Positions 1 to 8,468 of a stretch of DNA of 23,519 bases are shown here, one piece after another. This DNA is from DATLFQ01 sp035540915 (lineage in GTDB: Bacteria > Actinomycetota > Acidimicrobiia > Acidimicrobiales > GCA-2861595), in assembly GCA_035540915.1 (NCBI GenBank), contig DATLFQ010000094.1, forward strand, positions 1 to 23,519, given 5' to 3'. The translations under genes and the position numbers were made by a program. The number at the start of each line of letters is the position of its first letter. Position 1 is the first letter of the stretch. The notes beneath the pieces were generated by a model, which saw only the letters and a list, made by a program, of their open reading frames with translations, was not told the origin of the DNA and searched no databases.

Positions 1-1458
1 GTCGACGAGCCGACGCTCAGCCACACCATCGAGATCCTCAAGGGCCTGCGCGACCGTTACGAGGCGCACCACAGCGTCACCATCACCGACCAGGCGCTGG
101 TGGCTGCGGCCAACCTGGCGGACCGCTACATCTCGGACCGCTTCCTGCCTGACAAGGCGATCGACCTCATCGACGAGGCCGGGTCGCGCCTGCGCATCCG
201 GCGCATGTCGACCCCAACGGACTACAAGGCCCTCGAGGACGAGATCGCCCGGGTCCGCAAGGAGAAGGAAGCCCACATCAACGCCCAGGCATTCGACCAG
301 GCCAAGCTGGCCTCGGAGAAGCAGAAGGCGCTGGAGGCCCGGCGCGAGGCCAAGGAGGCCGAGCTGCGGGCCAACGGCGACAATCTGTTCGACGTCGTCG
401 ACGAGGAGGTCATCGCCGAGGTCCTGGCCAACTGGACCGGCATCCCGGTCACCCAGCTGACCGAGGAGGAGACGGCCAAGCTGCTGCGGATGGAGGTCGA
501 GCTGCACCGGCGGATCATCGGCCAGCACGACGCCATCAACGCCCTCTCCCGGGCCATCCGGCGCACCCGGGCCGGTCTGAAGGACCCCAAGCGCCCGAGC
601 GGCTCGTTCATCTTCCTGGGCCCCACGGGGGTCGGGAAGACCGAGTTGGCCAAGGCGCTCGCCGAGTTCCTGTTCGGCGACGAGTCGGCCATCATCCAGC
701 TCGACATGTCCGAGTACATGGAGAAGCACACGGTGAGCCGGCTGGTGGGCTCCCCCCCCGGCTACGTGGGCTACGAGGAGGGCGGCCAACTCACCGAGGC
801 GGTGCGCCGCAAGCCGTTCTCGATCGTGCTGTTCGACGAGATCGAAAAGGCCCACCCCGACGTGTTCAACACGCTCCTGCAGATCCTGGAGGACGGCCGC
901 CTGACCGACGCCCAGGGCCGATCGGTGGACTTCAAGAACACGGTGCTCATCATGACGTCGAACCTGGGGACCGCCGACCTGCGCAAGGCCAGCATCGGCT
1001 TCGCCAAGACCAGCGAGGCGGTCACCTACGAGCGGATGAAGGAGAAGGTCAACGAGGCGCTGAAGCAGCACTTCCGGCCCGAGTTCCTGAACCGCATCGA
1101 CGAGACCATCGTCTTCCACGAGCTGACCAAGGACGAGGTCACCGAGATCGTCGACCTGATGATCCGCCGGGTGCGTGAGCAGCTGGAGGGTCAGGGCCTC
1201 GGCCTGGAGCTGACCCAGGCGGCCAAGCTGCGCCTTGCGGAGAAGGGCTACGACCCGACGCTCGGCGCCCGGCCCCTGCGCCGTGCCATCCAGAACATGA
1301 TCGAGAACCCGCTGTCCGAGCGGATCCTCGTCAAGGACTTCGCGGCCGGCACCACGATCATCGCCGACGTGGAGGACGACGAGATCGTCTTCCGCTCGGT
1401 GGCCGGCTTCGAGCCGCCCCCGGTCGAGCTGGCCGGCGCCGGTCCCGCCGCCGACTGA
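1..1458 (+). CDS. clpC: ATP-dependent Clp protease ATP-binding subunit ClpC, C-terminal part (5' end outside window)
   Basis: ClpC is a cytoplasmic AAA+ unfoldase that feeds proteins to the ClpP peptidase. The reading frame is open from base 1, so about 485 residues of a protein usually near 830 are present. Visible in order are the end of the first AAA domain (RFLPDKAIDLIDEAG), a coiled-coil middle/UVR-like segment (about residues 75-125, charged EDEIARVRKEKEA), and the second AAA domain. That domain has Walker A GPTGVGKT (nt 619-642), pore loop GYVG, Walker B IVLFDEIEK (nt 823-849), sensor TSNLG, arginine-finger region FLNRIDE and sensor-2 GARPLRR. An IGF tripeptide in KASIGFAK lies where ClpP-binding chaperones carry their ClpP-docking loop, so the protein probably works with ClpP. 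The end is intact, with a Pro/Ala-rich tail and a TGA stop, and a strong hairpin follows. ClpB is unlikely because it lacks the ClpP loop and has a longer middle domain. Confidence 0.97.
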   Translation, partial: VDEPTLSHTIEILKGLRDRYEAHHSVTITDQALVAAANLADRYISDRFLPDKAIDLIDEAGSRLRIRRMSTPTDYKALEDEIARVRKEKEAHINAQAFDQAKLASEKQKALEARREAKEAELRANGDNLFDVVDEEVIAEVLANWTGIPVTQLTEEETAKLLRMEVELHRRIIGQHDAINALSRAIRRTRAGLKDPKRPSGSFIFLGPTGVGKTELAKALAEFLFGDESAIIQLDMSEYMEKHTVSRLVGSPPGYVGYEEGGQLTEAVRRKPFSIVLFDEIEKAHPDVFNTLLQILEDGRLTDAQGRSVDFKNTVLIMTSNLGTADLRKASIGFAKTSEAVTYERMKEKVNEALKQHFRPEFLNRIDETIVFHELTKDEVTEIVDLMIRRVREQLEGQGLGLELTQAAKLRLAEKGYDPTLGARPLRRAIQNMIENPLSERILVKDFAAGTTIIADVEDDEIVFRSVAGFEPPPVELAGAGPAAD

Positions 1459-1464
1459 GGAGTC

Positions 1465-1490
1465 CCCGGCCCGGCGACCGCCGGGCCGGG
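1465..1490 (+). terminator. GC-rich hairpin after clpC
   Basis: This is a perfect 12-base inverted repeat with a 2-base centre, so about 10-11 pairs form in practice. It begins 7 bases after the clpC stop. No T-run follows, so it is either an intrinsic terminator of the U-less kind proposed for high-GC actinobacteria or an RNA-stabilising 3' hairpin. Confidence 0.6.
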
Positions 1491-1555
1491 CGAACTGCGG
1501 CGGCGCTATGGGTGGCTTCCGCCCCTGTTGCCGCCGCACTTCGCTGGGAACCGGC

Positions 1556-1561
1556 TAGAAA
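1556..1561 (+). promoter_or_regulatory. candidate -10 box (TAGAAA) for the 1568 gene
   Basis: TAGAAA lies 6 bases before the GTG start at 1568. That spacing would place the transcript start at or next to the start codon, giving a leaderless mRNA. No clear Shine-Dalgarno sequence precedes the GTG. The match is moderate and rests mainly on similarity to the other boxes in this window. Confidence 0.35.
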
Positions 1562-1567
1562 CCTCCG

Positions 1568-3904
1568 GTGACCGTCGTCGCCGAGCCGGACGCGCCGGCG
1601 GTGCCGGCCCGGCCGGCCGAGCCGGGGGACCGCGGCCGGCGGCTCCTGCTGTTCGCCGTCTTCACCGCGACGGGCTTCTCGGCGGTGGCCCTCCAGGTGG
1701 TGTGGCAGCGGGTCATCTCGCTGCACGGCGGGGCCGACCTGTTCTCCGTCGCCACCGTGGTCGGCGCCTTCCTGGCCGGACTCGGGCTGGGCAACCTGGC
1801 CGGCGGGCTCGTCGCCGACCGTCTGGGCCCCCGGCGCTCGCTGCTGGCGTTCGCCGCGGCGAACGCGGCGATCGCCGTCTTCGCCTGGGCCAGCATCTGG
1901 CTGTTCTACGACCTGTACAACTCGCTGGTCGGCCGGATCGACACCCTCGGCGAGGCCTTCGCCTTCCACTTCGCCCTCCTGGTGGTCCCGACCACCCTGA
2001 TGGGGCTGTCGCTGCCGCTGCTCACCCGCGGCCTGGTGCGGCGGGCCGACGAGGCGGCCAGCCTGGTGGGCCGGCTCTACTCGGTGAACACCCTCGGTGC
2101 CGCCGCGGGAGCCGCGGTCTCGGGGTGGTGGCTCCTCGGGACCTTCGGGTTCGCCGGCACGGTCCGCCTGGCCGGGCTGGTCAACCTGGCCGCCGCCACC
2201 GCCGTCCTGGTGCTCTGGCGGCGGGCGCCGGCCGCCGAGGTCGCGGTGGGGTCCGACGAGGTGGCGGAGGCGGCCGGCGACCCGGCAGCCGGCCGGGTCT
2301 GGCCGTGGATCGCCCTCTACGGGCTCACCGGCGCGGTCGCCCTCGGGCTGGAGTTGGTGTTCTTCCGGATCATCGACTCGGTGATGCGGTCGAACTCGTA
2401 CACCTTCGGCCACGTGCTGTCGCTCTACCTGCTCCTGTTCGGGCTCGGCGCGGCGGCCGGGGCCCGCCTGGTGCGGCGGGCCGCCCGCCCCGAGCGCTGG
2501 TTCCTCTGGCTGCAGTACGGGGCCGGCGTCGGCAGCCTCGCCGGCGTGGCGCTGCTCCTCGCCCCGCTGCGGGTCGGCGGCGACGGGCGCCTGCGCTCGT
2601 TCCTGGAGGACTACTTCGCCACCGACGGGTTCTCGGTCGGGGGGTGGTCGTTCGCCTCGGGCCACGACCGGGCCGTGCTCGCCTTCGCCAACGTCGTCGC
2701 TCCGCTGCTGGTCATGGGCCTGCCGGTGTTCCTGCTCGGCGCGTCGTTCCCCTTCGTCCAGGCCATGGTGGCCCGGCGCATGGCCACCCTCGGGCGTCGT
2801 ACCGGCACCCTGCTGTTCGCCAACATCGCGGGCAACGTGGCGGGCATCCTGCTGGTCGGCTTCGTGGTCATCGACCGGCTGGGAACCGCCGGCACCCTGA
2901 AGCTGCTGGCCGGGCTGCTGCTGCTGCCCGGGCTGGCGGCGGCGGCCCGGGCCACCACCGCCGGTCGCCGGGCAGGACTGGCCGTCGGCGCCACCGCGCT
3001 GCTCGGTGCCGGGCTGCTCGCGGTTCCGTCGAACGAGCGGCTGTGGGCACTGGTCCACAGCACGCCGACGGCCGGCTTCGAGCTGGCCGAGGACCGCTCC
3101 TGCGTCGCCGCCCACGTGCCGCGCGGGACCGACCGCTTCCTCTACATCAACGGCGCCTCCCAGAACGGCTACCCCTACGACGACTACCACGTGCTCATCG
3201 GGCTGACCCCGGCCCTGCTGCACCCCGACCCGGCCCGGGCGATGGCCGTCGGGCTGGGCATCGGCGCCACCTCCTACGGGATGGCGCAGGACCCCCGCCT
3301 CGACCGGGTCGACACCGTCGAGATCTGCGGCGGGCAGATCGAGCTCCTCGACCGGCTCGGCCGGGCCGGGTCCTTCGAGAGCCGGCGCCTGCTGGCCGAC
3401 CCCCGCGTCCACCTGCGGGTCGGCGACGGCCGCAAGTTCCTGCTCCGGGGCACCGACCGCTACGACGTGCTCACCGTCGACACCCTCCGGCCCCAGAGCG
3501 CGTACAGCGGCAACCTCTACTCGTCGGAGTTCTACGAGCTGATCGCCAGCCGGCTCACCGACGACGGGCTGTTCTCCCAGTGGACGCCCACGCCGAGGGC
3601 GCTGGAGACGATGCGGCGGGTGTTCCCCTACGTGCAGGTGTTCCCGGTGGCGAGCTACAACTCGGCGTTCGCCGTCGCCAGCCTGCAGCCCTTCGCCTTC
3701 GACGCCCGGCAGGCGGCCGACCGGGTGGCCGCCCTGGCGCCCGGCTCGTTCACGCCCAGCCAGCAGAACTCGCTGAAGGTGTTCTACGAGTCTGTCCGGC
3801 CCCACGTCGTCCGGCGGGGCGAGGCGCTCCCGGCGGTGGGCCCCTCGGGGCTGAACCGGGACCTTTTCCCGCGCGACGAGTACTTCATCAACAACGGTCT
3901 GTGA
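1568..3904 (+). CDS. Polytopic membrane protein fused to a spermidine-synthase-like domain
   Basis: This 778-residue protein joins an N-terminal membrane region (about residues 25-500, roughly a dozen hydrophobic segments, for example 61-83, 133-155, 283-303 and 378-400) to a C-terminal Rossmann-type domain. The soluble domain shows the nucleotide-binding glycine loop GLGIGATSYG (residues 562-571). An acidic residue follows (E585 in VEIC), where spermidine synthases hold the ribose of the aminopropyl donor. It also has VLTVDTLRPQ and NLYSSEFYE, which match the D-x-x-x-P and LYS-x-EFY regions of polyamine synthases. The family is often annotated 'fused MFS/spermidine synthase', and its substrate is not established. 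The usual D-P of active aminopropyltransferases is altered (D-T-L-R-P), so polyamine synthesis should not be assumed. The GTG at 1568 is the best start. The gene overlaps the next by 4 bases (GTGA), indicating co-translation with the lipoprotein. Confidence 0.85.
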   Translation: MTVVAEPDAPAVPARPAEPGDRGRRLLLFAVFTATGFSAVALQVVWQRVISLHGGADLFSVATVVGAFLAGLGLGNLAGGLVADRLGPRRSLLAFAAANAAIAVFAWASIWLFYDLYNSLVGRIDTLGEAFAFHFALLVVPTTLMGLSLPLLTRGLVRRADEAASLVGRLYSVNTLGAAAGAAVSGWWLLGTFGFAGTVRLAGLVNLAAATAVLVLWRRAPAAEVAVGSDEVAEAAGDPAAGRVWPWIALYGLTGAVALGLELVFFRIIDSVMRSNSYTFGHVLSLYLLLFGLGAAAGARLVRRAARPERWFLWLQYGAGVGSLAGVALLLAPLRVGGDGRLRSFLEDYFATDGFSVGGWSFASGHDRAVLAFANVVAPLLVMGLPVFLLGASFPFVQAMVARRMATLGRRTGTLLFANIAGNVAGILLVGFVVIDRLGTAGTLKLLAGLLLLPGLAAAARATTAGRRAGLAVGATALLGAGLLAVPSNERLWALVHSTPTAGFELAEDRSCVAAHVPRGTDRFLYINGASQNGYPYDDYHVLIGLTPALLHPDPARAMAVGLGIGATSYGMAQDPRLDRVDTVEICGGQIELLDRLGRAGSFESRRLLADPRVHLRVGDGRKFLLRGTDRYDVLTVDTLRPQSAYSGNLYSSEFYELIASRLTDDGLFSQWTPTPRALETMRRVFPYVQVFPVASYNSAFAVASLQPFAFDARQAADRVAALAPGSFTPSQQNSLKVFYESVRPHVVRRGEALPAVGPSGLNRDLFPRDEYFINNGL

Positions 3905-4635
3905 CCCGGTCGAACCTCGGGCGCCGCTGGCTGGTGGCCGCCGTGGCGACGGTGCTGTTCGGTGCGTGCCGGGTGGAGGTCGACGTCGCCGTGGAGGCCG
4001 GTGCGGACGGAGTCGGCACCGTGGCGGTGATGGTCCGGCTGGACGCAGACGCGGCCGCCCAGGTCCCCGATCCGACGTCCCTGTTCGAGGTGGCCGACCT
4101 GCGGGCCGCCGGCTGGGCGGTCGAGGCGCCCGAGGTGGCGCCGGGCGGGGCGGTGACGGTGCGGGCCGAGAAGCCGTTCGGCGACATCGCCGGTGCCGCC
4201 GTCGCACTGGCCGAGCTGAGTGGTCCCGACGGCCCGTTCGGCTCGTTGCGACTGGACCAGGAGCGCACGGTCGTCGGCACCCGCACCAGCCTGGAGGGGC
4301 GGGTCGACCTGTCCGGTGGCCTCGGCGCCTTCAGCGACCCTGCGCTGCAGGAGCGCCTCGGCGGTTTGCCGCTCGGGGCCGACCCCGCCGAGCTCGAGCG
4401 CGAGCTGGGTGTGGCGCTGGCCGACGTCTTCGGCTTCCGCCTCCACGCCGCCCTGCCGGGTCGGTCGGCCACGGTGACCGCCCGCCTGGGCCAGTCGGTA
4501 CCGGTCACGATCGCCGGCTCCCGGCTCGACTTTCGCCGCGTGGTCCTCGTGGCCGTCTCGGTCGGGTCGGGCCTTGCCCTGGTCGCCGTGCTCTGGCGCC
4601 GGCGCCGTCCCCGCGGGCGCCACTCGCCGCACTGA
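3901..4635 (+). CDS. LppM-like lipoprotein with C-terminal membrane anchor (DUF3153-type)
   Basis: The product is 244 residues. The GTG start is read from the GTGA overlap with the preceding gene. The N-terminus has Arg residues, a hydrophobic stretch and a lipobox ending L-F-G-A-C23, so the mature protein probably begins with a lipidated Cys and faces outside. After a short beta-rich start (RVEVDVAVEAGADG) comes a domain of about 180 residues, then a single membrane helix (VVLVAVSVGSGLALVAVL) and an Arg-rich cytoplasmic tail (RRRRPRGRH). Lipobox, beta-rich domain, C-terminal helix and basic tail in this order is the architecture of mycobacterial LppM and other DUF3153 proteins. The function of LppM outside mycobacterial virulence is not known. 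The GTGA overlap with the spermidine-synthase-like membrane protein suggests the two act together at the membrane. The family assignment rests on architecture and should be tested by profile search. Confidence 0.75.
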   Translation: MTRSNLGRRWLVAAVATVLFGACRVEVDVAVEAGADGVGTVAVMVRLDADAAAQVPDPTSLFEVADLRAAGWAVEAPEVAPGGAVTVRAEKPFGDIAGAAVALAELSGPDGPFGSLRLDQERTVVGTRTSLEGRVDLSGGLGAFSDPALQERLGGLPLGADPAELERELGVALADVFGFRLHAALPGRSATVTARLGQSVPVTIAGSRLDFRRVVLVAVSVGSGLALVAVLWRRRRPRGRHSPH

Positions 4636-4671
4636 CCCCCGCGGGTCGGCGTTCGCGTCACACCCGCCGGT

Positions 4672-4677
4672 TACCGT
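4672..4677 (+). promoter_or_regulatory. -10 box (TACCGT), leaderless radA promoter
   Basis: TACCGT fits TANNNT and lies 7 bases before the GTG at 4685. There is no Shine-Dalgarno sequence, so transcription starting at the GTG itself is the simplest reading. Confidence 0.5.
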
Positions 4678-4684
4678 GCCCGCC

Positions 4685-6040
4685 GTGACCCGCCTCCGGA
4701 CGATGCACCGCTGCCGCGACTGCGGCGGAACGGCAGCCCAGTGGTCCGGCCGGTGCGCGACGTGCGGCGGGTGGAACACCCTCGACGAGGAGGTCGAGGC
4801 GCCGGCCCGACCGCCGGCCCGCAGCGACTTCGCCCAGCCGGTGCTGATCGGGCACGTCGACACCTCGGCGACCACCCGTCTCGCCACCGGCGTGGGGGAG
4901 CTGGACCGCGTGCTGGCCGGCGGGCTGGTCCCCGGCTCGGTGACCCTGGTGGGCGGCGAGCCCGGCATCGGCAAGTCGACGCTGCTGCTGCAGGCGTTGG
5001 CCGGGATGGCGCAGCGCGGCCACCGGGCCCTGCTGGTGTCGGGGGAGGAGTCGGCGTCGCAGGTCCGCCTCCGGGCCGAGCGCCTGGAGGCGCTCTCCCC
5101 CCGGCTGTGGCTGGTGCCCGAGACATCGCTCCCCGGGGTGGCCGCCGCCGTCGACCGGGTCGACCCCGCCGTGGTGGTCATCGACTCCATCCAGACGCTG
5201 GTGGACCCCGAGCTGGAGCCGGGGCCGGGATCGGTCACCCAGGTCCGCCACTGCGCCTCGGCGCTGGTGGCACTGGCCCGGCGGCGCGGCCTGGCCGTGG
5301 TGCTCGCGGGCCAGGTGACCAAGGACGGAGGCCTGGCCGGCCCCCGGGTGCTGGAGCACCTGGTGGACACCGTGCTGTCCTTCGAGGGTGAGCGACACCA
5401 CGCCCTGCGCCTGCTGCGCGCCGTGAAGCACCGGTTCGGCGCCACCGGCGAGCTGGGGCTGTTCGAGATGGCCGAGTGCGGCCTGGTGGGCGTGGCCGAC
5501 CCCGGGCAGCTGTTCCTGGGCGACCGCCGGGCCGGCACCCCGGGGTCGGTCGTGGTGCCGACGATGGAGGGCCACCGGCCGCTGGTCGTCGAGCTGCAGG
5601 CGCTGGTCAACCCGACCGACCTGCCGATGCCGCGGCGCTCCGCCCAGGGGCTCGACCCCGGTCGCCTGGCACTGGTGGTGGCGGTCCTCGCCCGCCGGGC
5701 GGGGGTCTCGCTGGCCCGCTGCGACGTCTACGCGTCGGTGGTGGGCGGCGTCCGGGTCGCCGACACCGCGGCCGACCTGGCCATGGCGCTGGCGCTGGCC
5801 TCGGCGGCCAGCGGGCTGGCGGTCCCGTCCGACACGGTGGCGCTGGCCGAGATCGGGCTCGGCGGCGAGCTGCGCCAGGTCGGCCACACCCCTCGCCGGC
5901 TGGCGGAAGCCGCCCGGCTGGGATTCAAGCGAGCGGTGGTGGCACCGTCGTCGCCGGACGGACCAGCCGGTCTCACCCTCGTCCGTGCCCCGACCCTGGG
6001 CGACGCATTGGCACGGTTCGGGGCAACTTCTCGGCAGTGA
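4685..6040 (+). CDS. radA: DNA repair protein RadA (Sms)
   Basis: RadA is a RecA-like hexameric ATPase that promotes branch migration during recombination repair. The 451-residue product has an N-terminal zinc finger (C10-x2-C13 ... C24-x2-C27), Walker A GGEPGIGKST (residues 90-99), Walker B VVVIDS (about 163-168), and a C-terminal Lon-protease-like domain (DVYASVVGGVRV onward). Length is normal for the family. The RadA signature KNRFG reads KHRFG here (residues 248-252, His codon at 5429-5431), while its downstream context GATGELGLFEM is normal. I chose GTG 4685 because a TANNNT box lies 7 bases upstream. ATG 4703 would remove only six residues and leave the zinc finger intact. Synteny clpC-radA-disA is shared with Bacillus and many actinobacteria. 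Confidence 0.97.
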   Translation: MTRLRTMHRCRDCGGTAAQWSGRCATCGGWNTLDEEVEAPARPPARSDFAQPVLIGHVDTSATTRLATGVGELDRVLAGGLVPGSVTLVGGEPGIGKSTLLLQALAGMAQRGHRALLVSGEESASQVRLRAERLEALSPRLWLVPETSLPGVAAAVDRVDPAVVVIDSIQTLVDPELEPGPGSVTQVRHCASALVALARRRGLAVVLAGQVTKDGGLAGPRVLEHLVDTVLSFEGERHHALRLLRAVKHRFGATGELGLFEMAECGLVGVADPGQLFLGDRRAGTPGSVVVPTMEGHRPLVVELQALVNPTDLPMPRRSAQGLDPGRLALVVAVLARRAGVSLARCDVYASVVGGVRVADTAADLAMALALASAASGLAVPSDTVALAEIGLGGELRQVGHTPRRLAEAARLGFKRAVVAPSSPDGPAGLTLVRAPTLGDALARFGATSRQ

Positions 6041-6052
6041 CACCTGGGGCAA

Positions 6053-6058
6053 TAACAT
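6053..6058 (+). promoter_or_regulatory. -10 box (TAACAT), disA promoter
   Basis: TAACAT lies 8 bases before the disA ATG at 6067 and only 12 bases after the radA stop. It would give a leaderless disA mRNA independent of radA readthrough. Confidence 0.5.
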
Positions 6059-6066
6059 CGGTGCCG

Positions 6067-7140
6067 ATGCTCCAGCGCCGCAGCGCGGCCATGATCGAGG
6101 CGCTCTCCGCCGTGGCGCCCGGTCGCCCCCTCCGGGAGGGCGTGGACCGTATCCTGCAGGCCAACAAGGGCGCCCTCATCGTGGTGGGCGACGGGCCCGA
6201 CGTGCTGGCGATCTGCTCGGGCGGGTTCCTCCTCGACGCCGAGTTCAGCCCGCAGCGCCTCTCGGAGCTGGCCAAGATGGACGGCGCCATCATCCTGGCC
6301 CCCGACGCCAGCCGCATCGCCCGGGCCAACGTCCACCTGGTCCCGAGCCCCAACGTCCCCACGTCCGAAACCGGGACCCGCCACCGCACCGCCGAACGGG
6401 TGGCCCGCTCGGTCGACGTGCCGGTGATCTCGGTCTCCGAGGACCTGTCGATCATCGCGGTGTACCGCCAGGACCGCAAGCACCAGCTGGAGCTGGTGCC
6501 CCGCCTGGTCGCCCGGGCCAACCAGGCGCTGCAGACCCTGGAGCGCTACAAGAACCGGCTGGACGCGGTCAGCGGTTCGCTCTCCGCTCTCGAGTCCGAG
6601 GACCTGGTCACCCTGCGCAACGTGGTCACCGTGCTGCAGCGGGCCGAGATGGTGCGGCGGATCGCCGAGGAGATCAACGGCTACATCGTCGAGTTGGGCA
6701 CCGACGGCCGCCTGGTCCGCCTCCAGCTCGAGGAGCTGATGGCAGGGGTCGAGGACGACCGCCGCCTGGTCATCAAGGACTACTTCCAGGACCGGAGCAA
6801 CTGGCGGCTGGACCAGGCCATGGCCTCGCTGTCGGACCTCAGCACCGAGGACCTGCTGGACCTCAGCCAGGTGGTCCAGGTTCTGCATTTGCCCAGCGGG
6901 GCGGACGCGCTGGACGGCGCGGTGCAGCCGCGCGGCTACCGGTTGCTGAGCAAGATCCCCGGCCTGTCCGAGACGATCGTGGACCGCATCGTCGAGCACT
7001 TCGGCAGCCTGCAGAAGGTGGTCCAGGCGACGGTGGCCGACCTGGACGCGGTGGAGGGCGTGGGCGCGGTGCGGGCCCGCACGGCCAAGGACGGCATCGC
7101 CCGCCTGGTCGAGACCTCCATTCTCGAGCGCTACTCCTGA
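6067..7140 (+). CDS. disA: DNA integrity scanning diadenylate cyclase DisA
   Basis: DisA condenses two ATP into cyclic di-AMP and binds branched DNA, linking DNA damage to second-messenger level. The 357-residue length equals known DisA proteins. The diadenylate cyclase domain (about residues 1-145) carries the catalytic DGA motif (D72-G73-A74) and the RHR motif (R105-H106-R107, within TGTRHRTAER). A helical linker follows (about 146-290). The C-terminal helix-hairpin-helix DNA-binding region (about 295-350) contains IPGLSETIVDRIV and VEGVGAVRA. The ATG at 6067 is the family's usual start. A GTG two codons upstream is in frame but offers no advantage. The preceding radA is the usual partner, and in Bacillus RadA inhibits DisA. 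Confidence 0.97.
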   Translation: MLQRRSAAMIEALSAVAPGRPLREGVDRILQANKGALIVVGDGPDVLAICSGGFLLDAEFSPQRLSELAKMDGAIILAPDASRIARANVHLVPSPNVPTSETGTRHRTAERVARSVDVPVISVSEDLSIIAVYRQDRKHQLELVPRLVARANQALQTLERYKNRLDAVSGSLSALESEDLVTLRNVVTVLQRAEMVRRIAEEINGYIVELGTDGRLVRLQLEELMAGVEDDRRLVIKDYFQDRSNWRLDQAMASLSDLSTEDLLDLSQVVQVLHLPSGADALDGAVQPRGYRLLSKIPGLSETIVDRIVEHFGSLQKVVQATVADLDAVEGVGAVRARTAKDGIARLVETSILERYS

Positions 7141-7141
7141 G

Positions 7142-7789
7142 GTGGCCCGGGTCGCCCTGCCTTCGGGCACGCCGGCCGAGCTGACCCGCCCGCCCGGCCC
7201 GCCGTCGCGCGGCCTGGTGGTGGCACCGGACCTCATGGGCCTGCGCCCGCTCTACGACGACCTGTGCGCGCGGCTGGCCGCCGAGCAGGGGTGGGCGGTG
7301 TGCGCCCCCGAGCCCTTCCCCGGACGCGAGCACCTGCCGGCCGACCGGCGCCGGATCGACTCCAACGACGACGACTCGGTGCTGGGCGACCTGGTGGCGG
7401 CGGCCGACCTTCTGGGTGTGGAACCCGTGGGCGTCATCGGTTTCTGCCAGGGCGGGATGTGGGCACTGAAGGCGGCGGGCACGGGCCGGTTCGCACGGGC
7501 GGTGTCGTTCTACGGCTTCGTCCGGGTCGACTGGGCCCGGCCCGGCCACGACCAACCGCTGGCGTGGCTGGACCGGCCCGGCCGCTGCCCGGTGCTGGCC
7601 GTGGTCGCCAATCGGGACGCGCTGGTCCCGGTGGCCGACGCCGAGCTGTTGCGGGCCCGGCCCGCCGTCGAGGTGGTCGTCTACCCCGAGGCCGAGCACG
7701 GGTTCGCCCACGACCCGGCCCGTCCGGCCCACCGCCCCGACGACGCCGCCGACGCGTGGCGGCGAGCCCTGGCCTTCCTCGGCGCCTGA
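7142..7789 (+). CDS. Dienelactone hydrolase family alpha/beta hydrolase
   Basis: This 215-residue cytoplasmic hydrolase has the dienelactone hydrolase triad: nucleophile Cys102 in GFCQGG, Asp159 in ANRDALVP and His186 in EHGFAHD. A Cys nucleophile rather than Ser is the mark of this family, and EHGFA around the His is typical. The natural substrate cannot be read from sequence. No aromatic-degradation genes lie nearby, so a classical role in chlorocatechol breakdown is unlikely. The GTG start lies one base after the disA stop, so the gene is probably co-transcribed with disA. It runs convergent to the Crp-type regulator gene with only 10 bases between them. Confidence 0.88.
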   Translation: MARVALPSGTPAELTRPPGPPSRGLVVAPDLMGLRPLYDDLCARLAAEQGWAVCAPEPFPGREHLPADRRRIDSNDDDSVLGDLVAAADLLGVEPVGVIGFCQGGMWALKAAGTGRFARAVSFYGFVRVDWARPGHDQPLAWLDRPGRCPVLAVVANRDALVPVADAELLRARPAVEVVVYPEAEHGFAHDPARPAHRPDDAADAWRRALAFLGA

Positions 7790-7799
7790 AACGCGCCGG

Positions 7800-8459
7800 T
7801 CAGCGGGCGCGCTGGTGGAGCTGCTCGCGCCGGAGGATGGCGTAGCGACGGCCGCGCTGGTCGACCCAGCCCAGCCGCACGAAGGTGGCGATGGCCTTGT
7901 TCACCCGTTCGCGGGAGGCGCCCACCATGCCGGCCAGCTCCTCCTGGGTGATGGGCAGGACGAACTCGTCGGCTCCACCCGACAGCTCCAGCAGCCGCTT
8001 GGCCGTCCGGCCCAGCACGTCGAGGAAGACGTTGTCCGCCAGGGCGCCGTCGGTCGACCGCAGCCGGCGCGCCAGCAGCGCCAGCGCGTCCCAGAGCACC
8101 GCCGGGTGGCGCTCCATGGCCACCCGCACCGGACCGTAGGGGACGGCCAGCAGGCTGGCGCGATCGACGGCGCGGGCGCCGGCCGACCGGCCCTCGCCGT
8201 CGAACAGGCCCATCTCGCCGAACAGGTCGCCGGTCTCCATGAGGGCTACGACCGACTCTCGGCCGTCGTCGGACCGGTTGGCGATGGCCACCCGGCCCGA
8301 CAGCACCAGGTACATCGTGTCGGCCGCGTCGCCCTCGGCGAACACCATGGCGTGGCGGGCCACCTCGATCGTGGTCGAGCCGGCGGCGATGGCGGCCACG
8401 TCGGACTCCTCCAGGGACGCGAACGGCTCCGACCGGGCGAGGAGGGCGTGGTGGTCCAT
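7800..8459 (-). CDS. Crp/Fnr-family transcriptional regulator
   Basis: The 219-residue product has an N-terminal cyclic-nucleotide-binding beta-barrel (about residues 10-125) with the phosphate-binding cassette F80-G-E ... R91-S-A. A dimerisation helix follows, then a C-terminal winged helix-turn-helix (about 168-215) with ITQEELAGMVGASRERVNKAI. The cassette resembles cAMP-binding Crp/GlxR proteins, so a cyclic nucleotide ligand is plausible. There are no N-terminal cysteines for an Fnr-type iron-sulfur cluster. The DNA-recognition helix (GASRERVNK) is close to mycobacterial Crp (GASRETVNK). It is divergent from carD across a 117-base region containing a 16-base perfect palindrome. The ATG at 8459 has a TANNNT box 9 bases upstream. 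Confidence 0.92.
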   Translation of the reverse strand: MDHHALLARSEPFASLEESDVAAIAAGSTTIEVARHAMVFAEGDAADTMYLVLSGRVAIANRSDDGRESVVALMETGDLFGEMGLFDGEGRSAGARAVDRASLLAVPYGPVRVAMERHPAVLWDALALLARRLRSTDGALADNVFLDVLGRTAKRLLELSGGADEFVLPITQEELAGMVGASRERVNKAIATFVRLGWVDQRGRRYAILRREQLHQRAR

Positions 8460-8468
8460 GTCCTGCGC

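Noticed and set aside
1358..4207. A 949-codon open frame on the minus strand opposite the membrane/spermidine-synthase-like gene
   Set aside because: Its translation is Arg/Gly/Pro/Gln-rich with no recognisable motif, and it lies antisense to two well-supported genes. Such shadow frames are expected in very GC-rich coding DNA.
5476..6066. In-frame extension upstream of disA
   Set aside because: It overlaps radA in another frame and reads as low-complexity. The DisA family start and a -10 box support 6067.
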